A stretch of 64,000 nt of DNA from Actinomadura sp. DC4 (GTDB taxonomy: Bacteria; Actinomycetota; Actinomycetes; Streptosporangiales; Streptosporangiaceae). The stretch spans positions 62,001 to 126,000 of the forward strand of contig NZ_JAUEQY010000020.1 of NCBI RefSeq assembly GCF_030406325.1, written 5' to 3'. Shown here piece by piece: positions 37,018 through 46,400 of the stretch. Below the pieces are notes generated by a model, which had not been told where the DNA came from, did not search any database, and saw only the letters and a program-made list of their open reading frames with translations. Made by a program: the position numbers and the translations under genes. How positions within the stretch are numbered: the first letter of the stretch is position 1; the number at the start of each line of letters is the position of its first letter.

Positions 37018-38633
37018 GGCGCTGAGCCGGAAGGCGCGCGGCTCAGCGCCTTCCGGTCCACCTTGCCGATCGCCGTCAGGGGGAGTGACTGGATGAAGCA
37101 CAGCCGATCCGGGACCTTGTACGCGGCGAGGCCCAGTCCGCGCAGATACTCCCCGAGCCCCGCCAGGTCCGGCCGCTCGGCTCCGGGCGCCGCGACGACG
37201 TACGCGCGGGTCCGCTCACCCAGGACGGCGTCGGGCTCGCCGGTGACGGCCACCTCCCGGATCGCCGGGTGCGCGGCCAGGTGCTCCTCGACCTCCTCCA
37301 CTGGGATCTTGTCCCCGGCGCGGTTGACGACGTCGGTGACCCGTCCCTCCACCACGAGATGGCCGCTGTCCAGCACGCGGACGAGGTCCCCGGTGCGGTA
37401 CCAGCCCTCGACGAAGGCGCGGGCGTTGTGTTCGGGCGCGCGGTAGTACCCGCGCAGGGTGTACGGCCCGCGGGTGAGCAGCTGACCGGTGGCGCCGGCC
37501 GGCACGTCGCGGCCGTCCTCGTCCACGACGCGGATCTCATCATCCGGCGACAGGGGCCGGCCCTGGGTGCCCAGCACGAGGTCCTCGGGATCGTCGAGCC
37601 GGGTGTAGTTCAACAGTCCCTCCGCCATGCCGAACACCTGCTGCAACGCGCAGCCGAGCTCGGGGCGCACGCGGGCGGCGGTGCGCGGGTCGAGCCGCGC
37701 ACCGCCGACCTGGAGCAGCCGGAGGCTGGACAGGTCCTCGGGCAGCCAGGACACCGCCTCCAGCCACAGCCGTACGAGAGAGGGCACGAGCGCGGTCGCG
37801 GTGACGCCCTCCTCCGCGATGAGCGGGAGCGTCTCGGCGGGGCTGGGATCGGAGGCGAGCACGACGGTCCCGCCGGCGGCGAGCGTGCCGAGCACCCCCG
37901 GGCAGGCGAGCGCGAAGTTGTGCGCGGCGGGAAGCGCGGCCAGATAGACCGTACGAGAGTCGAACCCGCACACGTCGGCGCTGGCCCGCACGTTGTAGGC
38001 GTAGTCGTCGTGGGTGCGCGGGATGAGCTTCGGCCGCCCCGTGGTGCCGCCGGAGAGCAGGAACAGGGCGACGTCGCCGGCGGCCACGGAGGGAAGCGGC
38101 CGGTCCCGCTCGCCCAGCGCCTCGACGTCGGCGAACGCGACGAACTCCCGGGCGTCGCCGGCGCAGAGCACGTGGCGCAGCTTCACGCCCGGCCGCGCGG
38201 CGACGGTCCGCGCCAGCTCCCGGTGGTCGAAGCCGAGATGCCGGTCGGGGATGAGGTACGCGGCGGCCTCGGTGAACTCGCACAGGTACGCGATCTCCTG
38301 TTCCCGGTGCGAGGGCAGCGCGTACACGGGCAGCACGCCGGTCCGCAGCAGCGCGTACGTCGCCACGACGAACTCCGTGACGTTGGGCAGGTGCACGACC
38401 ACGCGGTCGCCCGGTGCCAGCCCGAGTTCGAGCAGGCCGCGGGCGAACCGGTCGACGCGCGCGTCGAGCCCGGCGTACGTCAGCCGCTCCGTGTCGTCGA
38501 CCAGCGCGACGCTCGTGCCGCGGTCTCCGGCGGAGCGGCGGAGCGCCTCGCCGAGCGGTTCGCCGCGCCAGTGGCCGGCGCGGCGGTACCGCCCGGCCTC
38601 CTCGGCCGGCCAGGGGGTGCATCCGGGCAGCAT
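37014..38633 (-). CDS. salicyl-AMP ligase (MbtA/YbtE/PchD type)
   Basis: A 539-aa stand-alone aryl-adenylating enzyme. It has the P-loop LLSGGTTGRPK (about 193-202), the acid-binding motif HNFALACPG (238-246), GMAEG, YRTGDL and GKVDRKAL. In the DhbE/EntE alignment Asn239 is the aryl-acid anchor (Asn235) and Cys244 takes the place of Ser240. By published specificity rules that residue separates salicylate (Cys) from 2,3-dihydroxybenzoate (Ser). It activates salicylate and loads the aryl carrier protein at 40216. It follows the salicylate synthase by 45 bases. Confidence 0.93.
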   Translation of the reverse strand: MLPGCTPWPAEEAGRYRRAGHWRGEPLGEALRRSAGDRGTSVALVDDTERLTYAGLDARVDRFARGLLELGLAPGDRVVVHLPNVTEFVVATYALLRTGVLPVYALPSHREQEIAYLCEFTEAAAYLIPDRHLGFDHRELARTVAARPGVKLRHVLCAGDAREFVAFADVEALGERDRPLPSVAAGDVALFLLSGGTTGRPKLIPRTHDDYAYNVRASADVCGFDSRTVYLAALPAAHNFALACPGVLGTLAAGGTVVLASDPSPAETLPLIAEEGVTATALVPSLVRLWLEAVSWLPEDLSSLRLLQVGGARLDPRTAARVRPELGCALQQVFGMAEGLLNYTRLDDPEDLVLGTQGRPLSPDDEIRVVDEDGRDVPAGATGQLLTRGPYTLRGYYRAPEHNARAFVEGWYRTGDLVRVLDSGHLVVEGRVTDVVNRAGDKIPVEEVEEHLAAHPAIREVAVTGEPDAVLGERTRAYVVAAPGAERPDLAGLGEYLRGLGLAAYKVPDRLCFIQSLPLTAIGKVDRKALSRAPSGSAP

Positions 38634-38678
38634 GGAAGGGTCCTCCTCGATGCGGGGGCGGGGGCGGGGACGGGCGGC

Positions 38679-40022
38679 TCAGCGGCCGGGGACGAGGTAC
38701 GGCGCGACGCTGGTGAGCTTCTCGCAGGTCTCGCGGTACTCCCGCTCGGGCGAGGAGGCCCCGACGATGCCCGCGCCCGCCCGCAGCCACGTGCGTCCGC
38801 CCTGGGTGTAGACGGTGCGCAGCACGAGCGCCGCGTCCAGGTCGCCGTCGCCGGTCGCGCGCAGCACGGCGCCGGAGTACAGGCCGCGTGGGCCCGGCTC
38901 GCCGGCCGTGATGACGTCGTACGCCGCCTGCTTGGGGATGCCGGAGGCGGTCACCGCCGGGAAGAGGACGGCCAGCGCGTCCCACATGGTCCGGTCGGCG
39001 CGCAGCCGTCCGCGTACGCGGGACCCGAGGTGGTGCACGCTGCCGCGTTCCTTCAGCGCCATGAACTCGCCGACCGTGACGGTCCCCGGCGCGCACAGGC
39101 CGCGCAGCTCGGTGTCGGCGAGCTTGACCGAGATGGCGTGTTCGTAGACCTCTTTCGGGTCCGTGAGCAGCTCGGCGCGGTTGCGCCCGTCGGCGTGGGG
39201 ATCGCGCCGCCGCGCGCGCGTGCCCGCCAGCGGCTGCGAGGTGACCCAGCCATCGGCCGACACCTCGGCGACCGTCTCGGGGCTGAACCCGGCGGCGCGC
39301 AGGCCCGGCAGGTCGAGGAGGAACGAGCGGGCGGGCGTGTTGGCCCGGCGCCCGGCGAGGTACGTGCCGGGGAAGTCGAGGGGGAAGGGCACCTCCACGC
39401 GGCGGGACAGGATCACCTTCTCCAGCTCCCCGGCCTGGATCCGCTCGACGGCCGCGGCCACCGCGTCCAGGTACGGCGTGCGGTCGCCGGCCTCGACGTC
39501 CAGCGGCCGCGTGCTCACCTCCACGGGCCCGCGGGCGGTGGCCGCGAGGGCGAGCACCCGCTCGATCAGGCCCGCGTCGGTGGCCCGTACGTCGAGGACG
39601 CCCGTGTCGATCTCCGCCTCCAGGAGCGGGACGAAGAGCTGGGCGAGCGGGCCGTCGTACTCGTGGTTCGCGAGCGCGCTCTCGAACGCCACCCAGCCGT
39701 ACGCGTGCCAGCCCGGCAGGGGCGTGTCGCGCATGGCGCGGCCCAGCTCGCGTACGGGGTGCTCCCCGGTACGCGCGGCGTCCCGCCCGAGCCCGTTCCA
39801 GGTCGTCCGCACCACGGACGGGCCGACCGTCACCGAGCCGAGGACGCCGCCGGCGAACCACCAGCGGCCCGCCTGCTCGTAGACGACGTACTGGTCGAAC
39901 AGGCCGGAGCGGGCGAGCCGGACCGCGAGCGCGGCGGGGTCGTACGTGCCGGCCGCCCGGGTGCGGAGATGGCGGGGTGCGTCGGCTCGGGGGAGCGTTA
40001 CGGCGGGGACGTCGGTCGTCAC
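38679..40022 (-). CDS. salicylate synthase (MbtI/Irp9 type)
   Basis: A 447-aa chorismate-utilising enzyme converting chorismate through isochorismate to salicylate and pyruvate. The C-terminal catalytic region has the family blocks LEKVILSRRVEV, QPLAGTRARR, ERGSVHHLGSRVRG, LFPAVTASGIPK, GPRGLYSGAV, RAGAGIV and a closing YRETCEKL, all as in MbtI. A single protein avoids a separate isochorismate pyruvate lyase. GTG 40022 is preferred to the earlier in-frame ATG because AAGGA lies upstream. It is divergent from the carrier protein gene across an iron box. Confidence 0.94.
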   Translation of the reverse strand: MTTDVPAVTLPRADAPRHLRTRAAGTYDPAALAVRLARSGLFDQYVVYEQAGRWWFAGGVLGSVTVGPSVVRTTWNGLGRDAARTGEHPVRELGRAMRDTPLPGWHAYGWVAFESALANHEYDGPLAQLFVPLLEAEIDTGVLDVRATDAGLIERVLALAATARGPVEVSTRPLDVEAGDRTPYLDAVAAAVERIQAGELEKVILSRRVEVPFPLDFPGTYLAGRRANTPARSFLLDLPGLRAAGFSPETVAEVSADGWVTSQPLAGTRARRRDPHADGRNRAELLTDPKEVYEHAISVKLADTELRGLCAPGTVTVGEFMALKERGSVHHLGSRVRGRLRADRTMWDALAVLFPAVTASGIPKQAAYDVITAGEPGPRGLYSGAVLRATGDGDLDAALVLRTVYTQGGRTWLRAGAGIVGASSPEREYRETCEKLTSVAPYLVPGR

Positions 40023-40080
40023 GGAAACCGTCCTTGGGCGTCGTCGGCGCACGAGGGGGAGGGGGGTGATGCGATCGAAG

Positions 40081-40099
40081 TAAGGTTAGCCTTGCCTAA
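40081..40099. promoter_or_regulatory. IdeR/DmdR-type iron box (divergent promoter)
   Basis: TAAGGTTAGCCTTGCCTAA matches about 15 of 19 consensus positions. It lies 59 bases before the salicylate synthase start and 117 bases before the carrier protein start, so it can govern both biosynthetic directions. Confidence 0.8.
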
Positions 40100-40215
40100 C
40101 TTGATGAAGCCTAGCTAGGATCCGGCAATGTGTCCATATTCATTCCGGCTCAGGTAATCAGCACCGAGACGGAGACTGTTGTTCGCTGTTCGTCCCGCCC
40201 TTCGACGGAGGTTCG

Positions 40216-40476
40216 GTGAGACCGATACCCGCCCAAGCCGATTCCGGAGATATTTCGTTCGACATCGAGGTTCTCCGGGGTGAAATAGCCCAGGTGCTCG
40301 ACGTCACATCCGGTGAAATCGAGGACGACGCGAACCTCGTCACACTCGGTCTTGACTCGGTGAAGATGATGGCCATGTCCGCGCGGCTGCGCCGGTACGG
40401 CGTGCGCCTGAGGTTCGCGCACATGGTCGAGCAGCCGACCGTCGCCGGCTGGTGGCGCCTCACCTCGGGGGCCTGA
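40216..40476 (+). CDS. free-standing aryl carrier protein
   Basis: An 86-aa carrier protein. The phosphopantetheine Ser48 lies in LGLDSVKMMAMSARLRRYGV, which is the aryl carrier form (LDSVRMM) of EntB, HMWP2 and PhbB rather than the LGGHS/DSL peptidyl carrier form. It receives salicylate from the AMP ligase. GTG 40216 has GGAGG 5 bases before it. The thioesterase GTG comes 2 bases after its stop. In many relatives this carrier is fused to the first Cy module, so a free copy is a notable variant. Confidence 0.88.
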   Translation: MRPIPAQADSGDISFDIEVLRGEIAQVLDVTSGEIEDDANLVTLGLDSVKMMAMSARLRRYGVRLRFAHMVEQPTVAGWWRLTSGA

Positions 40477-40478
40477 CG

Positions 40479-41246
40479 GTGGCCGCGAACGGCGACGCGG
40501 CGGACTGGGTCCGGTCCGTCCGTGCCGGTTCCGGCGAGGCGCGCCGGCTCGTCTGCTTCCCGCACGCCGGCGGCGGCGCGAGCTTCTACCGGCCGTTCGC
40601 CGACGGCTTCCCGCCCGACGTGGACGTCAGGGTCGTCCAGTACCCGGGGCGGGAGACCCGCGCCGGCGAGCCGCTCGTGGGCGACATGGGCACGCTCGCC
40701 GACCGTACGGCCGAGGCGGTGGCGCCCCTGGTGGACCGGCCCACGGCGTTCTTCGGCCACAGCATGGGCGCCTCGGTGGCGTATGAGGTGGTCAGGCGGC
40801 TGGAGGCCGCCGGGTCGCGCCGGCCGGACCTGCTGTTCCTCTCGGCCCGGCAGGCGCCCGGGGGCCGGCGGGAGAGCCGCGCGCACGAGCTCGGCGACGA
40901 GGGGTTCGCCGCGGTCCTGCGGACCACCGGCGGGACCCCGTCGCTCCTGCTCGACAACCCGGAGATGCGGGACTACCTCCTGCCCATCATCCGCAACGAC
41001 TACCGGCTGATCGAGACGTACCGGCCCGCGCCGGGACCGCGGCTGCGGACCGGCATCGTCGCCATCGCCGCCGAGGCGGACGCGACGGTGGCGCCCGCGG
41101 AGGTCGACGGCTGGGGCGCGGCCACCTCGGGCGGATTCGCGCGGGCCGACTTTCCCGGCGATCACTTCTATCTGCTGGAGCAGGCGCCGAAACTCGTCGC
41201 CGCGATACTCGGCCATCTGCGATGGGACTCCTCTTTCGGCACCTGA
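40479..41246 (+). CDS. type II thioesterase
   Basis: A 255-aa alpha/beta hydrolase. CFPHAGGGASFYR at the N-terminus, nucleophile Ser95 in GHSMGA, an Asp in the EADATV turn and the final His in GDHFYLLEQ form the usual type II thioesterase set. It clears mis-primed or stalled carriers of the assembly line. It might also release the product, since no thioesterase domain ends the synthases (inference). GTG 40479 follows the carrier stop by 2 bases; an earlier GTG 40452 is less likely. Confidence 0.9.
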   Translation: MAANGDAADWVRSVRAGSGEARRLVCFPHAGGGASFYRPFADGFPPDVDVRVVQYPGRETRAGEPLVGDMGTLADRTAEAVAPLVDRPTAFFGHSMGASVAYEVVRRLEAAGSRRPDLLFLSARQAPGGRRESRAHELGDEGFAAVLRTTGGTPSLLLDNPEMRDYLLPIIRNDYRLIETYRPAPGPRLRTGIVAIAAEADATVAPAEVDGWGAATSGGFARADFPGDHFYLLEQAPKLVAAILGHLRWDSSFGT

Positions 41247-41345
41247 AAACGGCGCCGCGAAGTCGCGCGAAACACCTCGTCAACCGTCAGTGAGCGCAGC
41301 GTTCTCTTTCGCCTGCCACAAATTCGCCGAAGAAAGGCGGAACGA

Positions 41346-43445
41346 GTGTCCAACAAACTACCGTTCTCCTATGACGGGCCGCCCACCGTGGCCGTCATCG
41401 GAATGGCGGTCCGGCTGCCGGGAGCGGCGACGCCGGAGGCGTTCTGGAACAACCTGCGGGCCGGGGTGGAATCGGTCAGCACCTTCTCCGACGCCGACCT
41501 GCTCACCGCGGGCGCCCCCCTCGACGACCCGGGCCTCGTACGGACCCGGCCGGTGCTGGAGGACCCGGAGCTGTTCGACGCCGCGTTCTTCGGCTACAGC
41601 CCCGGCGAGGCCGCCACGATCGACCCGCAGCACCGGGTGTTCCTGGAGTGCGCGTGGGAGGCGCTGGAGACGGCCGGGCACGACCCGCGCGCCGACGCCG
41701 ACCTGGCCGTCAGCGTCTACGCGGGCGTCGGCCCGGACACCTACTTCCTGCACCACCTGCACCCGCGGGGCGGCGGCGCGCTGCAGAACCTCCTGGGCAA
41801 CAGCGGCGACTTCCTCGCCGCGCGGGTCTCCTACCAGCTCGACCTGACCGGGCCCAGCGTCAACGTGCAGGCCGGCTGCTCGACGTCGCTGGTCGCCGTG
41901 CACCTCGCGGTGCAGAGCCTGCTCGGCGGAGAGTCCGACGTCGCGCTCGCCGGCGGCGCCACGATCTACTTCCCGCAGCGCGGCGGCTACGTCTACCGCG
42001 AGGGCGGCGTGAACTCCCCGGACGGCCACTGCCGCGCGTTCGACGCCCGCGCCGGCGGCACGACACCCGGAGACGGCGTCGTCGTCCTGGCGCTGCGCCG
42101 GCTGTCCGACGCGGTCGAGGCGGGCGACCCCATCCTCGGGCTGATCCGCGGCACGGCGATCAACAACGACGGCGGGCGCAAGGCCGGGTTCACCGCGCCG
42201 GCCGTGGAACCCCAGGTCGACGCGGTGACCGAGGCGCTCGCCGTCGCGCGGGTCGCGCCGGAGGACGTCGACTATGTCGAGGCCCACGGGACCGGCACGC
42301 GCATGGGCGACGCCCTGGAGATCACCGCGCTCGCCGAGGGGTACGCCGGCGCGCCGGCCGGCGAGTGCCGGATCGGCACCGCCAAGCCCAACGTCGGCGA
42401 CACGTGGGCGGCGGCCGGTGCGGTCGGCCTGGCCAAGGTGCTGCTGGCGTTCGAGCACGAGGAACTGCCGCCGACGATCAACTGCACCGAGCCGAACCCC
42501 GCCATCGACTTCGCCGCGACGCCCTTCCGCCTGAACACCGAGCCGAGCGAGTGGAAGCGCGGCGACCGCCCGCGCCGCGCCACGGTGCACACCTTCGGCA
42601 TGGGCGGCACGAACGCCCACGTGGTCCTGGAAGAGCCGCCGGTCCTCGCGCGGCGGACCGGCGGCGAGCGCGGCGAATGGGACGTGCTCCCGCTCTCGGC
42701 CCGCAGCGCGGCGGCGCTGAGCGCCTCGGCCGGCCGCCTCGCGGACCACCTGGAGGCACGGCCCGGCCTGCCGCTCGCGGACGTCGCGCACACGCTGCGC
42801 GCCGGCCGTACGCCGTTCGCGCACCGCGCGGCCGTCCTGGCCCGCGACATTCCCGCCGCCGTACGCGCCCTGCGGTCCGTCGCCGGCTCCGCGCCGGGCA
42901 CGGAGGGCGAGGGCTGGCGGGTCGTCACGGCGGCGTCCGCGGAGGGTCCGCTTCCGGCGCGGCGTTGGCTCGACGGTGACGACGCGCCCTGGCCCGCGCC
43001 GCGCGAGGACGTACGGCGGGTGCCGCTCCCCGCCTACCCGTTCGAGCGGCGGCGCCACTGGGTCGAGCCGCCCTCCGCCGCGACCCTACCCGCCTCCCCG
43101 CAGTCCGGCGCCGCGGCGCACCCGAGGCCCGAGCTCGACGTCCCGTACGAGCCCCCGGCCGACGGCCTGGAGGTGCTCACCGCACGGATCTGGGGCGAGG
43201 TCCTCGGCATCGAGGGCATCGGCCTGCACGACGGCTTCTTCGACCTCGGCGGGAACTCCCTGCTGGCCGCGCGGGTCATCGCCCACCTGCGCGCGACCCT
43301 GCCCATCGCCCTCGACCTCACCGACCTGCTCGGCGACCCGCCGACCGTGGCCGGGCAGGCCGACCGCGTCGCGCGGCGGCTCTACGACAAGCTCGGCGCC
43401 CTTTCCGACGAGGAGGCCGCCGCCCTCGCGGCCGAGCTCGGCTGA
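41346..43445 (+). CDS. PKS: KS-ACP protein lacking AT, KS second His replaced
   Basis: A 699-aa protein. The ketosynthase (about 14-435) has active Cys178 (AGCSTSL) and His314 (HGTGT). At the third site the normal NxGH is NVGD, so the second catalytic His is Asp352. The KS-AT linker and a post-AT linker ending in RRVPLPAYPFERRRHWV are present, but the acyltransferase is absent. A carrier domain follows (about 605-690; Ser638 in GGNSLL). Decarboxylative elongation by this KS is doubtful. GTG 41346 has AAAGGCGG upstream. It is followed after 35 bases by the C-A-T gene. Confidence 0.9.
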   Translation: MSNKLPFSYDGPPTVAVIGMAVRLPGAATPEAFWNNLRAGVESVSTFSDADLLTAGAPLDDPGLVRTRPVLEDPELFDAAFFGYSPGEAATIDPQHRVFLECAWEALETAGHDPRADADLAVSVYAGVGPDTYFLHHLHPRGGGALQNLLGNSGDFLAARVSYQLDLTGPSVNVQAGCSTSLVAVHLAVQSLLGGESDVALAGGATIYFPQRGGYVYREGGVNSPDGHCRAFDARAGGTTPGDGVVVLALRRLSDAVEAGDPILGLIRGTAINNDGGRKAGFTAPAVEPQVDAVTEALAVARVAPEDVDYVEAHGTGTRMGDALEITALAEGYAGAPAGECRIGTAKPNVGDTWAAAGAVGLAKVLLAFEHEELPPTINCTEPNPAIDFAATPFRLNTEPSEWKRGDRPRRATVHTFGMGGTNAHVVLEEPPVLARRTGGERGEWDVLPLSARSAAALSASAGRLADHLEARPGLPLADVAHTLRAGRTPFAHRAAVLARDIPAAVRALRSVAGSAPGTEGEGWRVVTAASAEGPLPARRWLDGDDAPWPAPREDVRRVPLPAYPFERRRHWVEPPSAATLPASPQSGAAAHPRPELDVPYEPPADGLEVLTARIWGEVLGIEGIGLHDGFFDLGGNSLLAARVIAHLRATLPIALDLTDLLGDPPTVAGQADRVARRLYDKLGALSDEEAAALAAELG

Positions 43446-43480
43446 CCCCCCTTCAACCGCAAGCCGGAGGAGAACCCGCC

Positions 43481-46400
43481 ATGGCCGTCGACCCGACGCC
43501 GCCCAAGGCCGACCCGTCACGCCGACCGTCCCCGCCCCCCGAACTCTCCGACGCGAAACGGCTCCTGCTCGACCGGTGGCTGTCCGGCGGCCCGGCCGTG
43601 ACGATCCCGCGCCGGGAGGACGGCGGACCGGTCGAGGCCACCTACGCCCAGCGCCGGATGTGGATGCACGCCCGGCTGCACCCGGACAGCGCCGCGTACA
43701 ACATCGGCGTCGCGACGCGACTCACCGGTGTGCTCGACGAGGACGCGCTGCGGCGGTCCCTCGCCGCGCTCCTGAGCCGGCACGAGTCGCTGCGCACGAC
43801 ATTCAAGGAGGTCGACGGGCGGCCGTACCAGGTGGTCGCGCCGGGCGCCGGCCTGCCGCTGACAATCGAGGAAGGCATGGCGGAGGGCCCCTGGCGGTCC
43901 CGCCTGGACACCGAGCCGTTCGACCTCGAACACGGCCCGCTCGTACGCTTCGGCCTGCTGCGCGTCGCCCCCGGCGAGCACGTGCTGATGACCGTCGTCC
44001 ACCACGCCGTCGCCGACGGGCTCTCACTCGACCTGCTGCTGCGCGAGCTCCGCGAGCTGTACACGGCGTTCGCCGCCGGCCGGCCGAGCCCGCTGCGGCC
44101 GCTCGCGATCCGCTACACCGACTACGCCCAGTGGCAGGCGGGCGCCCGGTACGACGAGCACCTGGGGTACTGGCGCCGCGCGTTCCGCGACGAGCCGCCG
44201 CGCCTCGAACTTCCCGCCGACCGCACGCGCCCGCCCGTACCGACCTACCGCGGCGTCTCCCACCGGTTCACGCTGGAGGAGCACGTCTGGGCGGCGCTGC
44301 GGAAGCTGGCCCGGCGGCACGAGGCGACGTCCTACACGACGGTCCTCAGCGTCTTCGCCGCCCTGCTGCACCGCTACACCGGTGAAAGCCGCGTCGCCGT
44401 GGGCGCCGTGACGCACGGCCGTGAGCTGCCCGAGCTCGAAGGGCTCGTCGGCTGCTTCGCCGACACCGTCGTGCTCCCGCTCGACCTGGACGGCGACCTG
44501 CCCGTCGGAGAGCTGGTCGACCGCGTCCGCGGCACCTGCCGGGAGGCGTTCGCGCACCAGGACGTGCCGTTCGAGGTGCTGGCGTCGGAGCTGCGCTGGG
44601 ACCGCTCGGCGGCGGCCCTGCCGCAGGTGCTCGCGGTGATGCAGAGCCCGCCGGAGGCCGCCGCGATGGGCGGGCTGCGCGCCGAGCCCATCGAGCCGGA
44701 CGTCGACTCCGCCCGCTTCGACCTGGTCCTGAACTGCTGGGAGACCGGCGGGAGGCTGGAGGGCGCGGTCACCGGGAGCGCGGACCTGTTCGACCGGTCC
44801 ACGGTCGAGCGCATCGCCTCGCACCTGGTCCGCATGCTCACGGCGGCGGCCGAGGGCGAGGACGTGCCGGTCGGCGCGCTGCCGGTGCTGCCGGACGGCG
44901 AGGAGTACCTCCTGCTCCACCGCTGGGGCCGCCCCGTCGAGGGCGACGACCCCCTCACCGACCGCGACCTCGCCACGCTGGTCGCCGACGCCGCGCGACG
45001 CGACCCGGACGCGGTCGCCGTCGAGTGCGGGGAGACCTCTCTCACCTACCGGGAGCTCGAGGCGCGTGCGGACGCGCTGGGCCGCCACCTGCGGGACCTC
45101 GGAGTCGGTCCCGAGGTGCTCGTCGGCGTTCTCATGGAGCGCTCGGCGGAGCAGGTGGTGGCGTTGCTCGCGGTGCTGAAGACCGGCGGGGCGTTCGTGC
45201 CCCTGGAGTCCACCTGGCCGCCCACGCGCGTCCGCGAGGTCGCCGGGCGCGCGGGCCTGCGGGTGGTCCTGAGCGACGACGCCCAGGCCGGCACCGCGCT
45301 GGCCGGCACCGGTGTCCAGGTCGTACGGGAACCGGCCGAGGCCGGAGGAGACGAGCTCCCCGGCACCCGGGGCCGGGACATGGAGGACCTCGCGTACGTC
45401 ATCCACACCTCCGGGTCGACCGGCGCCCCCAAGGGGGTGATGATCCGCCAGCAGGCGATCTGCAACCGCATGCTGTGGCAGATCGGCAAGCTGTCGCTGG
45501 GCCCGGACGACGCCGTGCTGTACAAGGCGCCGCTGGGCTTCGACATCTCCGTCAACGAGATCTTCCTGCCGCTCGTGGCCGGCGCGCGCCTCGTCGTCGC
45601 CGAGCCCGGGCACGACGGCGACATCGACCGGCTCCTCACCACGATCGAGCGGCACAGGGTGACGTTCCTCTACATCGTCGCCTCGATGCTCGACGTCCTC
45701 CTCGAACGCGACGACGCCGCCGGGCGGGCCCGGTCGCTGCGCCACGTGTGGTGCGGCGGCGAGGCGCTGACCGGCGAGCTGTACGAGCGCTTCCGCGCGG
45801 CGTTCGGCGCGAGGATGTACCACGGCTACGGCCCGGCGGAGGCGACGATCGGCGTGAGCTGCCGGGTCTTCGAACCGGGTGAGCCGGGCGGGCGCATCTC
45901 CATCGGCCGGCCGAACCCGGGTGCCCGCCTGTACATTCTCGACGGCGCGGCGCGGCCCGTGCCGATCGGCGTCCCGGGCGAGCTCCACGTCGCCGGGCTG
46001 CCGCTGGCCCGCGGATACCTCAATGACCCGGTGCGTACGGCCGAGAGCTTCCTGCCCGACCCGTACTCCGACGAACCCGACGGGCGGATGTACCGCACCG
46101 GCGACCTCGCGCGGTTCCGGCCCGACGGCGAGATCGAGTTCCTGGGGCGCACGGACGACCAGGTGAAGATCCGGGGGTTCCGCGTCGAGCCGGGGGAGAT
46201 CGCCGCGACCCTGGCCCGGCACCCGGACGTCCGGCAGGCGGTCGTGCTCCCCCGCCCCCGCGTGGGCGGCGGCCAGGAGCTCGCCGCGTACTGCGCCGTC
46301 GTCGTGGACCGTACGGACGCGGCCGTGCTGGAGGGCGGTGGCCTGCGGACGTGGCTGGAGGATCTGCTGCCGGAGTACATGGTGCCGCGGGTGTTCGTCG

